Origin: CASICS01 sp045564455
Lineage (GTDB): Bacteria > Pseudomonadota > Gammaproteobacteria > Magnimaribacterales > AG-339-G14
NCBI GenBank assembly: GCA_045564455.1
Contig: JBJLHG010000002.1
Location: 496,001 to 560,000, forward strand
Length of the DNA stretch: 64,000 nt
Direction of reading: 5' to 3'
This document shows positions 7,588 through 15,324 of this stretch, piece by piece. Every line of letters starts with the position of its first letter. The stretch's first letter is position 1. The translations under genes were made by a program, and so were the position numbers. The notes under the pieces are model-generated. The model worked only from the letters and a program-made list of their open reading frames with translations. It did no database searches and had not been told where the DNA came from.

Positions 7588-7929
7588 CTACTTTTCGGAA
7601 ATATTATTTTTCCATTCAACAAGCTTTCCTTTTTCAAAATAAAGCGTGTAATGATTTTGAGTTTCTAGCTGACTACCAATTCTGTAGCTTCCAATATAAT
7701 CCCATCTATTTGAATTAAAAGCATCCGATACAGAAGGGGAACCCATAATATATTTAACTTGAATTTCAGTTAACCCAACTTCAAGCTTAGAAATCATTTC
7801 AGGAGTTATAATATTACCTTGCGCAACGGGCACTTTATAAAAATTATCTAACAGATTTCCTGAGCAGCTGACCGCCGAGAAAAAAATTAGTGAAAATATA
7901 ATATTTTTTAGTAAAATTCGTGAACTCAT
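7588..7929 (-). CDS. bamE: outer membrane assembly lipoprotein BamE
   Basis: 113 residues. A short signal peptide ends in AVSC, with Cys22 as the lipidated residue (an acceptable but not perfect lipobox). The mature part has the SmpA/OmlA pattern: NFYKVPVAQGNIITPEMI, then LEVGLTEIQVKYIMGSPSVSDAFNSNRWDYI. BamE stabilises the BamABCD beta-barrel insertion machine at the outer membrane; bamA is at 19157. It is divergent from fur with a 31-bp gap, the same bamE/fur arrangement as in many Pseudomonas relatives. Confidence 0.93.
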   Translation of the reverse strand: MSSRILLKNIIFSLIFFSAVSCSGNLLDNFYKVPVAQGNIITPEMISKLEVGLTEIQVKYIMGSPSVSDAFNSNRWDYIGSYRIGSQLETQNHYTLYFEKGKLVEWKNNISEK

Positions 7930-7960
7930 AACTTAATTTATTAGGTAATATACATTTATT

Positions 7961-8386
7961 ATGGCTGAAGATAAAAATTTAAGAGATGCTGGTTTAAAAG
8001 TTACCTTACCAAGAGTAAGAATTTTAGAAATTTTTGAAAACTCTACTGAAAGACACTTAACAGCTGATGATGTATTTAAAAAGATTCTTGAATCTGGAGA
8101 TGAGGTAGGGTTAGCAACTGTCTACAGAGTTTTAACTCAATTTGAATCGGCTGGAATTTTAGAAAAATTAAACTTTGAATCAGGCCATTCGGTATATGAG
8201 CTTTCTAATAATCCAGAATTTGATGATCATCATGATCATATGGTCTGTGTAAAAACTGGAAAAGTAATCGAATTTACAAGTCAAATAATTGAAGATAAGC
8301 AGGAAGAGGTAGCTAATTCTCACGGATATAAGCTGATCGATCATCGTTTGGTTTTGTATGTGGAGCCCAAAGAAGATAATGATTAA
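7961..8386 (+). CDS. fur: ferric uptake regulator Fur
   Basis: 141 residues. The winged-helix domain includes LRDAGLKVTLPRVRILEIF and GLATVYRVLTQFESAGIL, the Fur recognition helix. The metal site is HHDHMVCVKTGKVIEF at about 90-105. Like Pseudomonas Fur it has a single Cys (Cys96) here and lacks the second Cys of the E. coli CxxC pair. Fur represses iron-uptake genes when bound to Fe(II). Its last 8 nt overlap the most likely grpE start. recN, which often lies between fur and grpE in related genomes, is missing. Confidence 0.96.
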   Translation: MAEDKNLRDAGLKVTLPRVRILEIFENSTERHLTADDVFKKILESGDEVGLATVYRVLTQFESAGILEKLNFESGHSVYELSNNPEFDDHHDHMVCVKTGKVIEFTSQIIEDKQEEVANSHGYKLIDHRLVLYVEPKEDND

Positions 8387-8921
8387 AAAAGACAATGAAA
8401 ATCAAGTTTCCCTAGATGAAAATTTGGAAGAAGAAATAGATATTGATCTATCTGATGAAATAGATGGCACTGAAGAGAAAGAAAAATCTTCAGAGGAAAT
8501 TATAGAAGAGCTTGAAGAAAAGTTTTTAAGAGCTCAAGCAGAGATGCAAAATGTTCGAAGGACCTCTCAAATAGAAATGACAAAAGCTCGTTTATATGGA
8601 TCAGAGGGTTTGGTTAAAGATTTTTTACCTTCTATAGATAATCTTTTTAGAACTTTAGAGCATCAAGATCAAAAAAATAAAACCATACCAGCTGAAGGGA
8701 TAGAACTTATTGTAAGAGAATTTTTATCAGCATTAGAAAAAAATGGAATTCATGCAATCGATCCTGAGGGAGAAGAGTTTAATCCTGAAGAACATCAGGC
8801 AATATCAGTATCCGAGGCAAAGGATTTAGAGCCTAATATCTGTTTAGAAGTTGTGCAAAAAGGATACAAGTTTAAAGACAGAATTATTAGACCCGCAATG
8901 GTCGTCGTAACCAAAAAATAG
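8379..8921 (+). CDS. grpE: nucleotide exchange factor GrpE
   Basis: 180 residues from the ATG at 8379, preferred because AAAGAAG precedes it; an in-frame ATG at 8358 would add 7 residues inside fur. An acidic N-terminus and long coiled coil (EEIIEELEEKFLRAQAEMQNVRRTSQ) lead into the conserved C-terminal beta domain with HQAISVSEA, QKGYKFKDRIIRPAMVVV. GrpE releases ADP from DnaK. The start overlaps the fur stop (ATGATTAA), so fur and grpE are translationally linked. Confidence 0.96.
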   Translation: MIKKDNENQVSLDENLEEEIDIDLSDEIDGTEEKEKSSEEIIEELEEKFLRAQAEMQNVRRTSQIEMTKARLYGSEGLVKDFLPSIDNLFRTLEHQDQKNKTIPAEGIELIVREFLSALEKNGIHAIDPEGEEFNPEEHQAISVSEAKDLEPNICLEVVQKGYKFKDRIIRPAMVVVTKK

Positions 8922-8930
8922 AAAAATTTC

Positions 8931-8955
8931 CTTGAAATTATAATTTATGCCCTTA
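8931..8955 (+). promoter_or_regulatory. candidate heat-shock (sigma-32) promoter of dnaK
   Basis: CTTGAAA (8931-8937) matches the sigma-32 -35 element, and CCCTTA (8950-8955) resembles its CCCCAT -10 element. The spacer is about 12-13 nt, slightly short against the usual 13-14. It lies 37 nt before dnaK. A 7-bp inverted repeat CTTACTT/AAGTAAG (8952-8958 and 8964-8970) overlaps the -10 and likely start point. Location and sequence fit a heat-shock promoter; no activity is shown. Confidence 0.55.
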
Positions 8956-8991
8956 CTTAGAGAAAGTAAGAAAATTTAAGGAGTATTTAGA

Positions 8992-10917
8992 ATGGCTAAA
9001 ATTATTGGAATAGACTTGGGAACAACAAATTCTTGTGTTTCTATTATGGAAGGCGATCAAGCCAAAGTAATTGAAAATGCTGAAGGAGGAAGAACGACAC
9101 CATCCGTTGTTGCTTATACAGATGGAGAAACTCTTGTAGGCCAGAGTGCAAAAAGACAATCCGTAACTAATCCTGAAAACACTTTGTATGCTATCAAAAG
9201 ACTCATAGGAAGAAAATTCACTGATGAAGTTGTAAAAAAAGACGCAGACATCACTCCTTTTGAAATTATAAAGGCAGATAACGGAGACGCTTGGGTAAGA
9301 GCTAATGGAGAAGAGTTAGCTCCGCAGCAAGTTTCAGCACAAATTCTCATGAAGATGAAAAAATCTGCTGAAGATTACTTGGGTCACGAAGTTAAGGAAG
9401 CTGTTGTTACAGTTCCTGCTTATTTTAATGATTCACAAAGACAGGCTACTAAAGATGCAGGAAAGATAGCCGGTTTAGAGGTTAAGAGAATTATCAACGA
9501 ACCAACAGCTGCTGCCTTAGCTTTTGGATTAGATAAAAATACAGGAGACCAAAAAATAGCTGTATTTGATTTAGGAGGAGGAACTTTTGATATCTCTATA
9601 ATTGAGTTAGCTGAAATAGACGGAGAAAAACAATTTGAAGTTTTATCCACAAATGGAGACACATTTCTAGGAGGAGAAGATTTTGATATAGCTTTAATAG
9701 ATTATTTAGTAGAAGAGTTTAAAAAAGAACAAGATTTTGATTTAAAAACTGACAAAGCTGCTCTGCAGAGACTAAAAGAAGCATCTGAGAAAGCTAAGAT
9801 TGAATTATCTTCTAATCAGCAAACTGAAATAAATCTTCCGTATATTACTGCGGATGCTTCAGGACCAAAACATATGTTGATTAAGCTAACTAGATCTAAA
9901 TTAGAATCATTGGTTGAAAGTCTAGTCGCAAGGAGTTTAAAACCAGTTGAAATAGCTTTGAAAGACGCAAAATTGAGCCCATCTGATATTAACGATGTAA
10001 TTCTTGTTGGGGGTCAAACTAGGATGCCTTTAGTGCAAGAAAAAGTTAAAGATTTTTTTGGAAAAGAGCCTAGAAAAGATACAAATCCAGACGAAGCAGT
10101 AGCAATTGGAGCTGCAGTTCAAGGAGCGGTGCTTTCGGGAGATGTTACTGATATTCTTTTATTAGATGTTACGCCACTGACTCTAGGTATAGAAACTATG
10201 GGTGGAGTAATGACGCCAGTAATTGAAAAAAATACTACGATTCCTACAAATAAATCTCAAATCTTTTCAACTGCTGAAGATAATCAAACTGCAGTAACTG
10301 TAAATGTTGTGCAAGGAGAAAGAAAACAAGCTAAAGATAATAAACAGTTAGGGTTATTCAATCTAGATGGTATTCCTGCTGCTCCAAGAGGGATGCCTCA
10401 AATAGAAGTTTCTTTTGATTTAGATGCAAATGGAATCCTGAATGTATCAGCTAAAGATAAAGCAACTGACAAGGAGCAGTCAATTACTATCCAGGCTTCA
10501 GGAGGTCTTTCTGAAGAGGATATTGAAAAAATGGTTAAAGATGCTGAAGCTAATGCTGAAGAAGATAAACTTTTTGAAGAAATGGTTCAAGCTAGAAATG
10601 CTGCGGATACATTAATTCATGGCTGCAAAAAAACACTAGAAGAATCTGCAGATAAAGTTGAGGAAGCCGAAAAAACCCAAATAGAAGAAGCAATATCTAC
10701 ATTAGAAGAGTCTATGAAAGGTGATGATAAGCAAGATATTGAAGATAAAACCAAGGCCTTAGCCGAAGCATCTTCTTCGTTGGCACAAAGGCTGTATGCT
10801 GAGCAACAGGCAAATGCTTCGAGTGAGCCAACTGAGTCAGAATCTTCAGATGATTCTGCAGTTGATGCAGACTTCGAAGAGGTTAAAGAAGAAGCGAAAG
10901 AAGAAGAAAAAAATTAA
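8992..10917 (+). CDS. dnaK: chaperone DnaK (Hsp70)
   Basis: 641 residues, full length. The ATPase domain opens GIDLGTTNSCVSIMEG and contains DLGGGTFDISI and the adenosine-binding ILVGGQTRMP. The linker is DILLLDVTPLTLGIETMGG, followed by the substrate-binding beta domain. The C-terminal lid ends in an acidic tail with EEVKEE, close to the EEVKD-type end of proteobacterial DnaK. It follows grpE by 70 nt with its own likely heat-shock promoter and an AAGGAG ribosome binding site, and precedes dnaJ by 21 nt. DnaK, DnaJ and GrpE form one folding machine. Confidence 0.99.
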   Translation: MAKIIGIDLGTTNSCVSIMEGDQAKVIENAEGGRTTPSVVAYTDGETLVGQSAKRQSVTNPENTLYAIKRLIGRKFTDEVVKKDADITPFEIIKADNGDAWVRANGEELAPQQVSAQILMKMKKSAEDYLGHEVKEAVVTVPAYFNDSQRQATKDAGKIAGLEVKRIINEPTAAALAFGLDKNTGDQKIAVFDLGGGTFDISIIELAEIDGEKQFEVLSTNGDTFLGGEDFDIALIDYLVEEFKKEQDFDLKTDKAALQRLKEASEKAKIELSSNQQTEINLPYITADASGPKHMLIKLTRSKLESLVESLVARSLKPVEIALKDAKLSPSDINDVILVGGQTRMPLVQEKVKDFFGKEPRKDTNPDEAVAIGAAVQGAVLSGDVTDILLLDVTPLTLGIETMGGVMTPVIEKNTTIPTNKSQIFSTAEDNQTAVTVNVVQGERKQAKDNKQLGLFNLDGIPAAPRGMPQIEVSFDLDANGILNVSAKDKATDKEQSITIQASGGLSEEDIEKMVKDAEANAEEDKLFEEMVQARNAADTLIHGCKKTLEESADKVEEAEKTQIEEAISTLEESMKGDDKQDIEDKTKALAEASSSLAQRLYAEQQANASSEPTESESSDDSAVDADFEEVKEEAKEEEKN

Positions 10918-10938
10918 ACAGTTAATACTGGCATCTAA

Positions 10939-12018
10939 ATGAGTAAACGAGATTACTATGAGGTGCTAGGAGTTGACAGGTCAACTTCTAAAGAAGACTT
11001 AAAAAAGTCCTATAGAAAGTTAGCCATGAAATATCACCCGGATAGAAATCCAGACGATAAAAATGCTTCAGAAAAATTTAAAGAATTATCTGAGGCATAT
11101 GAAATTCTTTCAGATGATCAAAAAAGACAAGCCTATGATCAATTTGGTCATGATGGTGTAAATCCCTCGTTTTCAAATGCTCAAGGAGCAGCAGAAGGAT
11201 TTAGTGACATCTTTGGAGACATCTTTGGAGACATCTTTGGAGGTTCTGGAAGATCTGGAGGCTCAAGATCTCAAAGAGGTTCTGATTTAAGTTACAGTGT
11301 TGAAGTCTCTCTTGAAGATGCTGTTAAAGGAACAAGTATAAATCTTGATATTCCTACAAATGAGAGATGTTCTGGAACTTGGAATCATTGCAGTCATTGT
11401 AATGGAACAGGTGTCATCAGGATGCAGCAAGGTTTTTTTTCTATGCAACAAACTTGTCCTCATTGCAAAGGAGAGGGAGAAATGCATGATCCTAATTGCT
11501 CAATATGCGGAGGCGGCGGATACATTAAAAAAAATAAAACTCTTGCCGTTAAAATTCCCGAGGGCGTTGATTCAGGAGATAGAATTAGATTATCAGGAGA
11601 AGGGGAAGCTGGAAAAAATGGCAGCGGTGATCTATACATTCAAGTTGAAGTTAAAAGACACAAAATTTTTGAACGAGATGGTAAGCATTTATATTGTGAA
11701 GTTCCATTGAATTTTGCAGATGCAGCTTTAGGCGCTGAAATAGAAGTACCAACTTTAGATGGAAAAGTAAAAATTAAAATTCCTGAGGGAACTCAAAGTC
11801 ATAAGTTATTTAGATTAAATGGAAAAGGAATCAAGCCTTTAAGAGGAGGCTCAAAAGGAGATATACTTGTAAGAATGTTAGTTGAAGTTCCAGTTAGATT
11901 AAATAAAGAGCAAGCGGCTCTTCTTCAGAAATTTAAAGAATCAATTTTAGATTCAGACAATTCGCCTATGAAAAATAGCTGGGTAAAAAGCGCAAAAGAT
12001 TTTTTGAAAGGTTTTTAA
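10939..12018 (+). CDS. dnaJ: chaperone DnaJ (Hsp40) with a shortened zinc-binding domain
   Basis: 359 residues against about 376 in E. coli. The J domain (about 5-70) has HPD at 33-35. A short Gly/Phe region holds a threefold DIFG repeat at 90-101. The zinc domain normally has four CxxCxGxG repeats; only three are seen: CSHCNGTG (151-158), CPHCKGEG (173-180) and CSICGGGG (187-194). Where the first should be there is only RCSGTWNHC, with a lone Cys144. Zinc site II (repeats 2 and 3) looks intact; site I lacks one ligand. The substrate-binding C-terminal domains are normal. It overlaps dapB by one base (TAATG). Confidence 0.97.
   Translation: MSKRDYYEVLGVDRSTSKEDLKKSYRKLAMKYHPDRNPDDKNASEKFKELSEAYEILSDDQKRQAYDQFGHDGVNPSFSNAQGAAEGFSDIFGDIFGDIFGGSGRSGGSRSQRGSDLSYSVEVSLEDAVKGTSINLDIPTNERCSGTWNHCSHCNGTGVIRMQQGFFSMQQTCPHCKGEGEMHDPNCSICGGGGYIKKNKTLAVKIPEGVDSGDRIRLSGEGEAGKNGSGDLYIQVEVKRHKIFERDGKHLYCEVPLNFADAALGAEIEVPTLDGKVKIKIPEGTQSHKLFRLNGKGIKPLRGGSKGDILVRMLVEVPVRLNKEQAALLQKFKESILDSDNSPMKNSWVKSAKDFLKGF
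11206..11241 (+). repeat. 12-bp tandem repeat, three copies, inside dnaJ
   Basis: GACATCTTTGGA occurs three times head to tail with no mismatches, encoding three DIFG units in the Gly/Phe linker of DnaJ. The reading frame is kept. Perfect nucleotide identity suggests recent slippage expansion; copy number may differ between strains. Confidence 0.9.
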
Positions 12019-12758
12019 TGTCAGTATCCCTTTTAGTTTCAGGAATTACTGGAAAGCTTGGCAAGGTAGTAGCTGAAGAAATTGATAAGCTTGAGGAAAT
12101 TAACATAGTAGGAGGTCTTTCATCCTCTAGTAATAAAAATTTAGGGCATCCCTTAGACTCTTTTTTGGATACTAATTCTAAAATAAAATTAAATTCTGAT
12201 TTAGACGAAATAAATTCATCAGTTGACGTTGTTTTAGATGTATCTTCTGTTGAAAACTTTGATGCATTAACAGAATATTGTTTTAAAAATAATTTACCAC
12301 TTATTTTGGCAAGCACTGGGCATTCAAAAGATCAAATAATTCTGCTAAAAGAATATAGTAGCAAGATACCAATCTTAATTGCTCCCAACTTAAGTATTGG
12401 AATAAATCTATTTAAAAAATCTTTAATGGTTTTAAAAAACAATAAACTAATCAATAGCGTTAATATTAAAGAAATTCACCATAAAGAAAAAAAGGATTCT
12501 CCTTCGGGTACAGCTAAAGACTTAGCACATTTTATTAAAAATGATTTAAATCTAAATATTGAAATAGATATTAAATCAATCAGAGATGACTCATCAGTGG
12601 GAGTTCATGAGGTTAAGTTTTCTTTGGATAATGACGAAATTATTTTTACTCATAATGCTGTTAATAGAAAAATATTTGCACAAGGAGCCGTAAAGGCCAT
12701 TGAATGGATAATTACTCAAAAACCAGGTTTTTATTCAATGCAAGAAATATCTTTTTAA
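12018..12758 (+). CDS. dapB: 4-hydroxy-tetrahydrodipicolinate reductase
   Basis: 246 residues, slightly shorter than the usual 267-273. The NAD(P)-binding GITGKLGK is at 9-16. The catalytic and substrate-binding segment is EIHHKEKKDSPSGTA at 152-166, with His154/His155 and Lys156. DapB reduces the cyclised DapA product in the diaminopimelate/lysine pathway; dapC and dapD of the same pathway lie at 44564-46613. It overlaps dnaJ by one base. In Pseudomonas-like genomes dapB is followed by carA; here rpsB follows and carA is about 35 kb downstream. Confidence 0.95.
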   Translation: MSVSLLVSGITGKLGKVVAEEIDKLEEINIVGGLSSSSNKNLGHPLDSFLDTNSKIKLNSDLDEINSSVDVVLDVSSVENFDALTEYCFKNNLPLILASTGHSKDQIILLKEYSSKIPILIAPNLSIGINLFKKSLMVLKNNKLINSVNIKEIHHKEKKDSPSGTAKDLAHFIKNDLNLNIEIDIKSIRDDSSVGVHEVKFSLDNDEIIFTHNAVNRKIFAQGAVKAIEWIITQKPGFYSMQEISF

Positions 12759-12931
12759 ACCTTTGGTCAAATAGGTTTTTATGTTTTAATTCCTTTCGGT
12801 TCGCATATGCGGACTTATTACACACTCGAAAGGAATTAGTGTTTGGGTGCCGCTATAGCTCAAAAAGCGGTTGAATGCTTAGCCTCGAGGAGGATTAACC
12901 CGGCCAAAAGGTCATATAAAAGGAGCGTTAC
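12759..12931 (+). promoter_or_regulatory. structured 5' leader of rpsB-tsf, probable S2 autoregulatory element
   Basis: This 173-nt gap is unusually long and structured for this window. A perfect 11-bp stem AATTCCTTTCG/CGAAAGGAATT (12788-12798 and 12827-12837) encloses a second hairpin GTTCGC-ATAT-GCGGAC (12799-12814). A second domain has CCGCT/AGCGG (12850-12854 and 12866-12870), and TTTGGGT (12842-12848) can pair with ACCC or CCAAA at 12898-12908, so a pseudoknot-like fold is possible. The palindrome CCTCGAGG is at 12883-12890 and an AAAGGAG ribosome binding site precedes rpsB. Gammaproteobacterial rpsB leaders are known to bind S2 and repress rpsB-tsf; applying that here is inference. I found no convincing promoter. 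Confidence 0.6.
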
Positions 12932-13861
12932 ATGGATATATCCATTGAACAAATGTTAAAAGCTGGTGTGCATTTTGGCCATCAAACAAGATTTTGGAAC
13001 CCAAAAATGGAGCCTTTTATTTTTGGAGACAGAAATAAAGTTCATATTATCAATTTAGAAAAAACTCTTGACCTAATAAAACCTTCAGTAGAATTTTGTA
13101 AGCAGTTAGCAGCATCGAATAATAGAGTTCTGTTTGTAGGAACAAAAAGGGCAGCAAGTAAAGTTATTAAAGCTGAAGCAGAAAGATGCAATATGCCTTA
13201 TGTTAATTACAGATGGTTAGGTGGAATGTTAACTAACTATAAAACTGTTAGAGCTTCTATAAGACGACTAGAAATTCTCCAAAACCAAGAAGAAGATGGA
13301 AAATTCGATGAACTGACTAAGAAAGAAGTTCTTGGAATACGAAGAGAAATGGAAAAGTTAGAACGTTCAATTGGTGGAATAAAAAATATGGGCGGACTTC
13401 CAGAGGCGCTTTTCATAATTGATGTTAATAATGAAAAAATAGCCGTAGCTGAAGCAAGAAAAATGGGAATTCCTATTATTGGGATAGTAGATACAAATTC
13501 AGATCCAGACAGTGCTGACTATATAATTCCTGGAAATGATGATGCTATAAGGTCTATTTCCTTGTTAACAAGAATTATTTCAAATGCTTGTTTAGATGGA
13601 GCCTCAAAAGCAACGGGTCTAGGCTCCAAAAATGATGGTCCAGTAATTCTAAGGAAAAGCGAAGTTGAAGAGGCTTCAAAAGAAGGTGCTTCCGAAAAAA
13701 TGGACAACCCTTCTGAAGAAGCATTAAAAACAAACGTCGAAATTCTAGCTGAAAAAGAAAGCAATGAAGAAATTCAAGAAGAAGCTGATAAGAGTCAATC
13801 TACTGAGGATGTTTCTAAAAAAGCTAATCAAAACTCTGAAGAATCTGAATCTAAAGAATAA
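12932..13861 (+). CDS. rpsB: 30S ribosomal protein S2 with a long acidic C-terminal tail
   Basis: 309 residues; E. coli S2 has 241. Residues 1 to about 235 are standard S2: MLKAGVHFGHQTRFWNPKM at 9-27, FVGTKRAASKVI, YRWLGGMLTNYKTV and GIPIIGIVDTNSDPD. The last roughly 70 residues, after GLGSKNDGPVILRKSE, are rich in Glu, Ser, Lys and Asn and look disordered. S2 binds at the head-body junction of the 30S subunit and is needed for S1 attachment. It is the first gene of rpsB-tsf-frr and likely autoregulated through its leader. Confidence 0.98.
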   Translation: MDISIEQMLKAGVHFGHQTRFWNPKMEPFIFGDRNKVHIINLEKTLDLIKPSVEFCKQLAASNNRVLFVGTKRAASKVIKAEAERCNMPYVNYRWLGGMLTNYKTVRASIRRLEILQNQEEDGKFDELTKKEVLGIRREMEKLERSIGGIKNMGGLPEALFIIDVNNEKIAVAEARKMGIPIIGIVDTNSDPDSADYIIPGNDDAIRSISLLTRIISNACLDGASKATGLGSKNDGPVILRKSEVEEASKEGASEKMDNPSEEALKTNVEILAEKESNEEIQEEADKSQSTEDVSKKANQNSEESESKE

Positions 13862-13879
13862 ATCAAAGAGGTTATAAAA

Positions 13880-14737
13880 ATGACTATCAAAGCGAGTGAT
13901 GTAAAAGATCTTAGAGAAAAAACTGGCCTTGGAATGATGGAATGTAAAAGAGCTCTAGAAGAAGCTAGTGGAGACATAGATTTAGCAATAACCAATTTAA
14001 GAAAAAATAGTGCTTTGAAGGCTGAAAAAAAATCTTCTAGAACTGCAGTAGAGGGGATCATTTTAACTAAAAATAATCAATCTTCTAATAATTCTATTAT
14101 CTTAGAAATTAATTGCGAAACAGATTTTGTTGCTAAGGATGAAAATTTTGTTAGTTTTGCTCAAGATGTTTTAGATATATGTTTTAACTCTCCTAATAAA
14201 AATTTAGAGGACTTGCTCAGCGAATCTATAGAGAAAAAAAGACAGAGCTTAGTACAAAAAATAGGAGAAAACATTGTTGTTAGAAGGAAAGCAAACATTG
14301 TCGATGGATATGTTTCAGAATATATCCATGGAAACAATAAAATTGGAGTTATAGTTTCTCTAGAAAATGAAAATGAAGAGTTAGGTAAAGATATAGCCAT
14401 GCATATCGCTGCTTCGAGTCCATTGGTTGTTAATCCAGAAGATATAGATGCAGATCTTTTATCCAAGGAGAGGGAAATAATATCCGCACAGGTTGCCGGA
14501 TCAGATAAACCACAGGAGATAATGGAAAAAATGGTCTCTGGAAGATTAGATAAGTTTTTGTCTGAAGTAAGTTTAATAAATCAACCCTTTGTAAAAGATC
14601 CATCTGAAAAAATAAGCTCATTGCTATCAAAATCCAAAAATAATGTAATTAGTTTTTTTAGGTTTGAGGTTGGGGAAGGAATTGAAGTAGAAAAAAAGGA
14701 TTTTGCAAAAGAAGTTCAGGAACAACTCAATAGTTAA
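13880..14737 (+). CDS. tsf: translation elongation factor Ts
   Basis: 285 residues, the normal size. The N-terminal UBA-like domain is seen as VKDLREKTGLGMMECKRALEEASGDIDLAI, and the EF-Tu-contacting core contains ETDFVAKDENF and the later GEGIEVEKKDFAKEV. EF-Ts recycles EF-Tu-GDP to GTP. It lies 18 nt after rpsB. In most Proteobacteria the next gene is pyrH, but here frr follows directly after 16 nt. Confidence 0.98.
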   Translation: MTIKASDVKDLREKTGLGMMECKRALEEASGDIDLAITNLRKNSALKAEKKSSRTAVEGIILTKNNQSSNNSIILEINCETDFVAKDENFVSFAQDVLDICFNSPNKNLEDLLSESIEKKRQSLVQKIGENIVVRRKANIVDGYVSEYIHGNNKIGVIVSLENENEELGKDIAMHIAASSPLVVNPEDIDADLLSKEREIISAQVAGSDKPQEIMEKMVSGRLDKFLSEVSLINQPFVKDPSEKISSLLSKSKNNVISFFRFEVGEGIEVEKKDFAKEVQEQLNS

Positions 14738-14753
14738 TATTTGAGAGGGATTT

Positions 14754-15311
14754 ATGATTATAGAGACTGAAAATGAAGCTAAAGAGGGCATGGCTAAGAC
14801 CATAGCCGCCTTAGAAGAGACTTTTCAAAGAATTAGAACTGGTAGAGCCAATCCAGCCTTACTAGATTCAATAGAGGTTGATTATTATGGAAACTTGACC
14901 CCGTTAAAGCAGGTAGGAAACGTTACAGTTGAAAATGCCAAAACTTTGACTATTTCTCCATGGGAAAAAGATATGGTAATTTCAATTGAAAAGGCAATTC
15001 AGACTTCTGATATAGGCCTTCAACCTATTACTTCGGGAGACGTAATAAGAGTAATTTTGCCTGATCTTACAGAAGAGACCAGAAGAGACTTAATAAAAGT
15101 AGCAAAAACTGAAGCTGAAAATTCCAAGATATCTATAAGAAATCAAAGAAGAGATGCAAATGGAATGCTAAAAGAATATTTAAATGACAAAGAAATTTCA
15201 GAAGATGAGCTCAAAAGAGGTGAAGAAATGATTCAAAAAGCCACTGATAATTTCATTAAAAAAGTAGATAATCTTCTTGAAGAAAAAGAAAAGGATCTTT
15301 TAGAAATCTAA
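14754..15311 (+). CDS. frr: ribosome recycling factor
   Basis: 185 residues, the family size. It contains RIRTGRANPALLDSIEVDYYG and PLKQVGNVTVENAKTLTISPWEK, plus a long C-terminal helix typical of the tRNA-shaped recycling factor. With EF-G it splits post-termination ribosomes. The ATG follows GAGAGGG. It lies between tsf and uppS with no pyrH upstream. Confidence 0.98.
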   Translation: MIIETENEAKEGMAKTIAALEETFQRIRTGRANPALLDSIEVDYYGNLTPLKQVGNVTVENAKTLTISPWEKDMVISIEKAIQTSDIGLQPITSGDVIRVILPDLTEETRRDLIKVAKTEAENSKISIRNQRRDANGMLKEYLNDKEISEDELKRGEEMIQKATDNFIKKVDNLLEEKEKDLLEI

Positions 15312-15324
15312 AATTTTTTTAAAA

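Noticed and set aside
7453..7668. 71-codon frame across the end of the reductase gene and bamE
   Set aside because: It overlaps two well-supported genes and its product is a low-complexity, Lys/Phe-rich sequence expected from AT-rich DNA.
11345..11710. 121-codon open frame inside dnaJ, other frame, same strand
   Set aside because: It lies wholly inside a gene with clear DnaJ domains and the translated sequence shows no motif or ribosome binding site.
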